From positions 1 to 7,950 of the forward strand of contig CAZMPG010000042.1 in NCBI GenBank assembly GCA_964568345.1: DNA of 7,950 bases, written 5' to 3'. This DNA comes from UBA12088 sp964568345 (GTDB lineage: Bacteria; Patescibacteriota; Minisyncoccia; Phycocordibacterales; UBA12088). Every line of letters starts with the position of its first letter. The first letter of the stretch is position 1. The notes beneath the pieces were generated by a model that did not search any database, had not been told where the DNA came from, and saw only the letters and a list, made by a program, of their open reading frames with translations. A program made the translations under genes and the position numbers. Shown here piece by piece: positions 4,211 through 7,950 of this stretch.

Positions 4211-5224
4211 TTATAGACCCTTGACGCGATCGCTCGCGCCCACGGCATCACCCTTGAGTTTGGTGACCATTTCGGCGACGTTCGCGCTCGCTGCCGCCGA
4301 GAGGTCGTTCACGTAAGCAGTGAGCCATTCCTCCTTGGGCAAGATATCACTGTCCTTAGCTGCCTTGAGCTTGGCGATCACCGCCTGCTGGATCTTGCGC
4401 GCTCGGCCTTCGGGATAGACGCTAGGGCTCTTGGCAACGATCGCCGCACGCAGAGTCGTGGTCTCGATCTTTTTCGCCGCCCCGGCGAGACCAAAGGCCT
4501 TAGCATCGGCGATGGTGACTGTGTTAACACCAACCGATCCACCGAGCTGGTTCATATCCTGATCAACGACCCCCATGACGACCAAGTCCTCGGAATCGTT
4601 TATCATCCTGAACAGCGGATTTTTGGTGTTTGGGTACTGGACATACCACCCAACCCGTACTTGCCCCGACTTGACCGCGGTGAGCAACTCCTCACGACCT
4701 TTGTACACCCTGACATCAAGATCCTTGAGGGGCGACCCATCCACCTTCTGGAGTGCCCGAAACACGGCCGCATCGCCGGATTCCTCACCCGGAAGACCGA
4801 TGGACAGGAGGAACGCGGCATCCTTCACCCCCTGCCAGTTTCTAACGGCAGCCGCAGTCTTCCGATTCATCACCGTGAACGCAGCCTCGCCAGCGACCGA
4901 GCGGACGAACTCGTACTTACCAGCCGCGTCCGGCTCTCGCAGGAGATCCTCGGCCATGCTTCCCTTGATATAGATCACGTCGTAGGACGTCGGGTCGCCC
5001 ACATCCTTGCGCAGGCCATCCAGATTTGCACCAGAGCCCTTGGTCTCTGTCGCATTGCAGGGGAACAGGTTTCCCAGGTAGTCACAGGTCGAACGTGCGA
5101 ACGGTAGGTACTGGCCGGTCGGCGGGCCTCCGCCAATACGCACCATATCAACGGCCATGGACGACAGGGGTGTGCCTAGCAAAACGGCTGCTAGAGCAAT
5201 CCCAAACCATCGTTTTGTCTCCAT
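4211..5224 (-). CDS. TAXI-family TRAP-type extracytoplasmic solute-binding protein
   Basis: A 337-residue exported protein. It has a classic signal peptide: basic METKR, a hydrophobic core to residue 18, and SMA before the predicted cleavage at 24/25. The mature protein starts with VRIGGGPPTGQYLPFA, the glycine-rich opening typical of TAXI (TRAP-associated extracytoplasmic immunogenic) receptors. ATETKGSGANLDGLR (58-72) matches the usual ligand-domain start, and the length is normal for the family. C47 and C56 could form a disulfide. TAXI proteins normally deliver small acids such as dicarboxylates or glutamate to a fused TRAP permease; none is in this window, so it is an orphan receptor here. 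The ATG has AAGGA about eight bases upstream, and the gene has its own promoter and terminator. The substrate cannot be read from the sequence. Confidence 0.85.
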   Translation of the reverse strand: METKRWFGIALAAVLLGTPLSSMAVDMVRIGGGPPTGQYLPFARSTCDYLGNLFPCNATETKGSGANLDGLRKDVGDPTSYDVIYIKGSMAEDLLREPDAAGKYEFVRSVAGEAAFTVMNRKTAAAVRNWQGVKDAAFLLSIGLPGEESGDAAVFRALQKVDGSPLKDLDVRVYKGREELLTAVKSGQVRVGWYVQYPNTKNPLFRMINDSEDLVVMGVVDQDMNQLGGSVGVNTVTIADAKAFGLAGAAKKIETTTLRAAIVAKSPSVYPEGRARKIQQAVIAKLKAAKDSDILPKEEWLTAYVNDLSAAASANVAEMVTKLKGDAVGASDRVKGL

Positions 5225-5284
5225 CGTTTTTCCTTCTTCAGTTTTGAGTTACGACGCCCGAACCTCTCGGACGTTCCGCTGCAA

Positions 5285-5314
5285 TTTTTAGCACATGCAT
5301 ACGCATAGCGTCAA
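5285..5314 (-). promoter_or_regulatory. Predicted promoter of the TAXI gene
   Basis: On the - strand TTGACG (5314-5309) and TAAAAA (5290-5285) with an 18-base spacer are good -35 and -10 matches. The leader would be about 53 bases and contains a small CCGAG/TTCGG hairpin. It lies in the divergent gap with the DUF502 gene, whose own promoter is not clear. Confidence 0.5.
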
Positions 5315-5378
5315 CATGGACTATTGTTGCAATATGTGTCAGTATTTCAACCGGTAAAAACACCGCTAGGAGGTTGCA

Positions 5379-6161
5379 TTGAAAACATTGAGAACGTTTA
5401 TGACTTCCCTCATACAGTACTGGGGAAGCGAACGCATAACATCCATCCGAACTAAGGTTCGAGAGAAGCACCGCGCCTACCTGTTCTCCACACTCGTGTG
5501 GCTCTTCCCTGCGGGGATCGTGTGGTTCTTTGCCACTAACGTGGTAGACATGCTGACATCAGTCGCCACCCCGGCACTTCGCCACATGGACGCGGCAGGG
5601 TGGAGTAGGTACGTATCGCTGCCCTTCTACTGCGCCATCGTGTACACCACCGTCGTGTTGCTTGGGGCGCTCTCAGGTATGGGTCTGAAACGCGCGATAC
5701 TCTTCATTGAGCAACATGTCATTGAGCGTGTTCCTCTCATCCGCACTGTATGGAATACGTCGAGGAAGCTCGTCATATCGGTGCAAGAGTGGCTCCAGGT
5801 ACAGGGTGAGCAAGGAAATGGGTTTCTCTATGCCGGCGCATTCCGTTGGGGCGACGTGATACTCGTACTCCCCATCACCGACATTGGGGAGCGCGCGTGC
5901 ACGCTCTTTAACCCATCCGTACCCGCCCCTACAAACAGCGAGGTTGTGAGCCTTGAGAACAAGCGGGTCGTCATCCTTGATGGGGTAGATCCCATGCGGC
6001 TCACTACGGTGATCTGCAGTACCGGCGTTGGCCTTGCGGCACTGGTAGAGAGATTCCTCACCCTCGAAAAAGAGGGTGGGCACACGGTAGCCGACCACGT
6101 TGCGCGTGGAGACATCACCCTTCGAAAAAACCCTGCGGCGCCTGGTGCCCCAGAGGAGTAG
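5379..6161 (+). CDS. DUF502 family membrane protein
   Basis: A 260-residue protein with two membrane helices near the N-terminus (about 34-52 and 80-101) and a cytoplasmic C-terminal domain. Family signatures are ERVPLIRTVWNTSRK (116-130), the equivalent of the usual RIPLVRSIY segment, and NPSVPAPTNSEV (178-189), the equivalent of the PTTPNPTSG segment. DUF502 proteins are widespread in bacteria with no settled biochemical function; related proteins are linked to envelope function. The start is TTG at 5379, because the strong Shine-Dalgarno AGGAGGT (5368-5374) lies five bases before it; the ATG at 5400 is badly spaced. The last 20 residues are Pro/Ala-rich and probably disordered. It stands alone and ends in an intrinsic terminator. 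Confidence 0.85.
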   Translation: MKTLRTFMTSLIQYWGSERITSIRTKVREKHRAYLFSTLVWLFPAGIVWFFATNVVDMLTSVATPALRHMDAAGWSRYVSLPFYCAIVYTTVVLLGALSGMGLKRAILFIEQHVIERVPLIRTVWNTSRKLVISVQEWLQVQGEQGNGFLYAGAFRWGDVILVLPITDIGERACTLFNPSVPAPTNSEVVSLENKRVVILDGVDPMRLTTVICSTGVGLAALVERFLTLEKEGGHTVADHVARGDITLRKNPAAPGAPEE

Positions 6162-6180
6162 GAGCAGCGTAAACGTAGCA

Positions 6181-6207
6181 AACCCGCGGAAAACCGCGGG
6201 TTTCTTT
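6181..6207 (+). terminator. Intrinsic terminator of the DUF502 gene
   Basis: AACCCGCGG, loop AAAA and CCGCGGGTT form a nine-base-pair stem followed by TCTTT. It lies 20 bases after the stop and ends about 10 bases before the convergent gene's stop at 6217. On the - strand the stem is preceded by AAAGA and could also serve that gene, with TT then the GTTTGCTACGTTT stretch after it. Confidence 0.8.
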
Positions 6208-6216
6208 GAGCCCCTA

Positions 6217-6648
6217 TCAACGCCCCATGCGTTCCCTACTCACACGAGCGAGTACTGCCACATCGCAGAGGAACACGACCCCGACCAAGAGCATCACGCT
6301 GTTGCAGTAGAGATTTCCATCTGGAACCCGTGCGACGACCGGAGCCATAAGATGACGTGCGTCGCTTAGGGAGAACGAAACGAACGCTGCGAAGAGAGCG
6401 TGGTACCACAGAAGACCCATCCGGAGAACACTGCGGTTCTCACCTCGCAAGCCATACACCTGTTCCCGGAATGACCACGCGGCTCCGTACCACAAGGCCA
6501 CAGCAGTAGCACAGCATACTGACCAGACGACCGAGGCCCATCCGGCTGACGTGGATGCCACGAGCACGACCGCAATGCACAGCATGAGAGGAACGGTCAC
6601 AAGGATCTGCGTCACAAAGCCACCGATTGTGAAAAACGACAACATCAT
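6217..6648 (-). CDS. Hypothetical four-helix membrane protein
   Basis: A 143-residue protein, mostly hydrophobic, that I do not recognise. Four membrane segments are visible (about 8-30, 33-57, 76-95, 115-135). The loop near 59-75 is polar and charged (FREQVYGLRGENRSVLR), and the C-terminal tail RVSRERMGR is basic, which suggests both face the cytoplasm. Five cysteines are present (C24, C45, C46, C115, C128), mostly within helices. The start has two consecutive ATG codons; the first (6648) is preceded by GAGGG at suitable spacing. It lies 76 bases downstream of the larger membrane protein gene on the same strand, probably as the second gene of an operon, and converges on the DUF502 gene. Confidence 0.75.
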   Translation of the reverse strand: MMLSFFTIGGFVTQILVTVPLMLCIAVVLVASTSAGWASVVWSVCCATAVALWYGAAWSFREQVYGLRGENRSVLRMGLLWYHALFAAFVSFSLSDARHLMAPVVARVPDGNLYCNSVMLLVGVVFLCDVAVLARVSRERMGR

Positions 6649-6676
6649 TGCACCCTCTTGGAGAAGATGGGATTAC

Positions 6677-6696
6677 GTACGACGTCGGATGACGTC
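6677..6696. promoter_or_regulatory. ACGACGTC palindromic hairpin between two membrane genes
   Basis: ACGACGTC, a four-base spacer and GACGTCGT form a perfect eight-base-pair inverted repeat in the 76-base gap between the genes at 6725-7582 and 6217-6648. It has no U-tract. It could be an operator, a processing hairpin or an attenuator. Related GACGTCGT strings occur in the spacer of the redox-operon inverted repeat (3466-3473) and inside the b5 gene. Confidence 0.4.
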
Positions 6697-6724
6697 GTTG
6701 ATCTGAGGAACATAGGCCTCACAT

Positions 6725-7582
6725 TCACGGATCCGGCTCTCCTTGTCCCCGGGCTATTCGGCGAGCCGCTCGACGTGCGGCCATGCGTGCAAAGTGCTCA
6801 TCAACGAGCTCTCGAGCCTGGGCCCTCACCTTCACCCGGAGCGGCACGAGGATTCGCAGCACTCGCCACCTACCTCGCACCACCATACTGCGCACCATGA
6901 CGACGGTGGGGAGTGTGCCCCACCGGCCCAAGACCATTCGAACAAAAGCGGGGATGATACTGAAGTGGAACCACTCTGCCAACTTGCTTCCTCCTACACG
7001 TGCACCGATCCAAAGAATGGGCCCGAGCAGTGCGCGCCACAGCGTCCGCAAGACATCGAACGTGATGATGATCAGCAGCCCGAGGACGTGGAGCCCCACG
7101 AAAGACACCACAACACTTGCGGTGATCCCTATGACTATGACCTGTACCAGCCTTGTCCTCCCCTGCCACCAGAGGAGTGGCCGCTGGAGGAACTGGTGCT
7201 TGAGTAGTGCGAGTACGACCACACGCAGTTCCACAAGCCATGTCCTGAGCCGCCGCGTAAGCATCCATCCGCCGACAACCACCACGACGCGTTTTGCCCA
7301 CGCCTTCGCGGTGAGCTTTGCAATGAGCGCGCTCATGGTAGGTGCCATGAGGAGTAGCTCCCGCTCGATGAGACTCATGAGCCTAGCCCCCTCCTCGAGC
7401 ACCTTCCTGTACATGAGAATGAAGAGAGGTGCACCTATGTAGTGATAACTCACCGCCACGACAACGCACAGGCCACCCATGAGTGTGAGGAGTGCAAGTG
7501 ATCGTGGCCGGAGCACCCAGATGAGTAGTGCCCCTCCAAAGTAGCGGAGCACTGCGAGTAATTTCGTACACCAAGGGATCAC
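6725..7582 (-). CDS. Hypothetical basic multi-helix membrane protein
   Basis: A 285-residue protein of unknown family. Hydrophobic helices lie near 8-24, 28-48, 98-108 (short), 145-176 (long, possibly two) and 184-196. The sequence is very basic, with Arg-rich stretches at 107-113 and 235-253 and an Arg/Ala-rich tail (RMAARRAARRIARGQ) that should lie in the cytoplasm or touch nucleic acid or phospholipid heads. Acidic residues are few. The start is GTG at 7582, preceded by GGAG with seven bases between; no ATG fits better. It heads a likely two-gene unit with the 143-residue membrane protein. No catalytic motif is visible. Confidence 0.72.
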   Translation of the reverse strand: MIPWCTKLLAVLRYFGGALLIWVLRPRSLALLTLMGGLCVVVAVSYHYIGAPLFILMYRKVLEEGARLMSLIERELLLMAPTMSALIAKLTAKAWAKRVVVVVGGWMLTRRLRTWLVELRVVVLALLKHQFLQRPLLWWQGRTRLVQVIVIGITASVVVSFVGLHVLGLLIIITFDVLRTLWRALLGPILWIGARVGGSKLAEWFHFSIIPAFVRMVLGRWGTLPTVVMVRSMVVRGRWRVLRILVPLRVKVRAQARELVDEHFARMAARRAARRIARGQGEPDP

Positions 7583-7658
7583 TTCTCTACTCCGTCGCTA
7601 TGTTATTTCCCAACTGAAACATACCACACAATTATGCAGTAGTCACGGTCTACCGATA

Positions 7659-7687
7659 TAACTGCTCACACCCTACGCGCATGTCTC
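7659..7687 (+). repeat. Dispersed CTCACACCCT core repeat (copy 3 of 4)
   Basis: TAACTGCTCACACCCTACGC followed by GCATGTC. It continues as GCGAGCCC and, after a short insertion, as the 24-bp segment shared with 2041-2064. The whole of about 7659-7770 is an inverted, diverged relative of the right half of the 190-bp element. Confidence 0.7.
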
Positions 7688-7864
7688 TGCGAGCCCCCGC
7701 CTGCTGTGGGGATGACCGCAGGCCTTCAGCCGCGAGCAGAGCGTGGCGGGAAGCGGTCCAGGATCTCGGCGCACGAAGGACACGAGCCATGGATTGCTTC
7801 GTCGCCTCCCGCTGGTCGGCTCCTCGCAAAGACGGCCGAGTGGACGTGGTGTGGATGGTGTGAG

Positions 7865-7950
7865 GGCTTACCCGCCGTCGTAACTTCTCACCCTTCGCAC
7901 GCTGTCATATAAAGGAACTACCCACACCATGAGGTATCCTGAAGTGAGGC
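7865..7950 (-). repeat. Right arm of window-terminal inverted repeat
   Basis: Reverse complement of the left arm. 7908-7950 equals 6-48 exactly, CTGTC (7902-7906) matches 50-54, and similarity continues through a core motif copy (7880-7906) to GGCTTACCCG (7865-7874). It lacks the roughly 20 bases that carry the -35 region in the left arm. Confidence 0.85.

Larger units (their letters stand above)
7659..7950 (+). repeat. Repeat-rich non-coding right end
   Basis: No gene is supported from 7583 to the end. The part from 7659 to about 7770 is related to the 190-bp element in inverse orientation (24-bp identity at 7718-7741, then GTGGCGGGAAGC). Positions 7791-7835 read ATGGATTGCTTCGTCGC and later GCTCCTCGCAAAGACGG, which resembles the short dispersed palindromic repeats found in many bacterial genomes. 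Another core motif (7880-7906) and the inverted terminal arm follow. Between 7583 and 7658 there is an AT-rich stretch that should hold the promoter of the 7582 gene, but no clear boxes are seen. Confidence 0.65.

Noticed and set aside
3591..4316. A + strand frame of 241 codons
   Set aside because: Antisense to the cytochrome b5 gene with its HPGG motif; Ser/Thr/Ala-rich shadow composition.
6743..7442. + strand frames of 154 and 219 codons
   Set aside because: Antisense to the 285-residue membrane protein. They are His/Thr/Pro-rich, as expected for shadows of GC-rich hydrophobic genes.
1..7950. Insertion sequence or transposon bounded by the terminal repeats
   Set aside because: No transposase, integrase or recombinase gene lies between the arms, and the content is ordinary chromosomal genes.

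Overview
The window looks like bacterial chromosomal DNA of moderately high GC, probably from a Candidate Phyla Radiation (Patescibacteria/Parcubacteria-type) genome. That placement is inference. It rests on small hypothetical membrane proteins, tRNA genes without an encoded CCA, weak or absent ribosome-binding sites on several genes, and a ferric-reductase-like flavocytochrome beside an anchored cytochrome-b5-domain protein. No taxonomic marker protein is present.

Layout. Positions 6-110 and 7865-7950 are inverted copies of one sequence; the outer 43 bp match exactly. The window may therefore be a whole contig that stops in a repeat at both ends, or an element with inverted termini. Positions 115-1050 hold a tRNA/repeat region on the + strand: tRNA-Ala(CGC), a 127-bp tandem repeat that copies the tRNA-Ala 3' end and carries a sequence complementary to it, then two units in which a complete tRNA-Pro (anticodons GGG and CGG) lies between the two halves of a second tRNA-Pro-like sequence. 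A small helical protein of unknown function (1059-1430, +) follows and converges on a second small unknown gene (1469-1831, -). A 190-bp non-coding element with 14-bp inverted ends (1909-2098) comes next.

Positions 2103-4099 (- strand) form a redox operon. A membrane-anchored cytochrome b5 domain protein is followed by a six-helix, bis-haem ferric-reductase-like protein with FAD and NAD(P)H domains. A purine/pyrimidine-rich inverted repeat lies between them. Together they could pass electrons from cytoplasmic NAD(P)H through FAD and two membrane haems to an extracytoplasmic b5 haem. Upstream, with its own promoter and terminator, is an exported TAXI/TRAP-type solute-binding protein (4211-5224, -), without its membrane subunits in the window. 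Divergent from it is a DUF502 membrane protein (5379-6161, +) ending in a good intrinsic terminator. Two unrecognised membrane proteins (6217-6648 and 6725-7582, -) probably form an operon. The last 370 bases are non-coding and repeat-rich.

The most unusual part is 511-953. Two neighbouring units have the same nested arrangement of a cloverleaf inside the anticodon loop of another tRNA-like sequence. The outer acceptor-stem halves, 120-180 nt apart, keep their pairing through compensatory changes. The inner tRNAs are flanked by clamp helices whose sequence differs between the units while pairing is kept.
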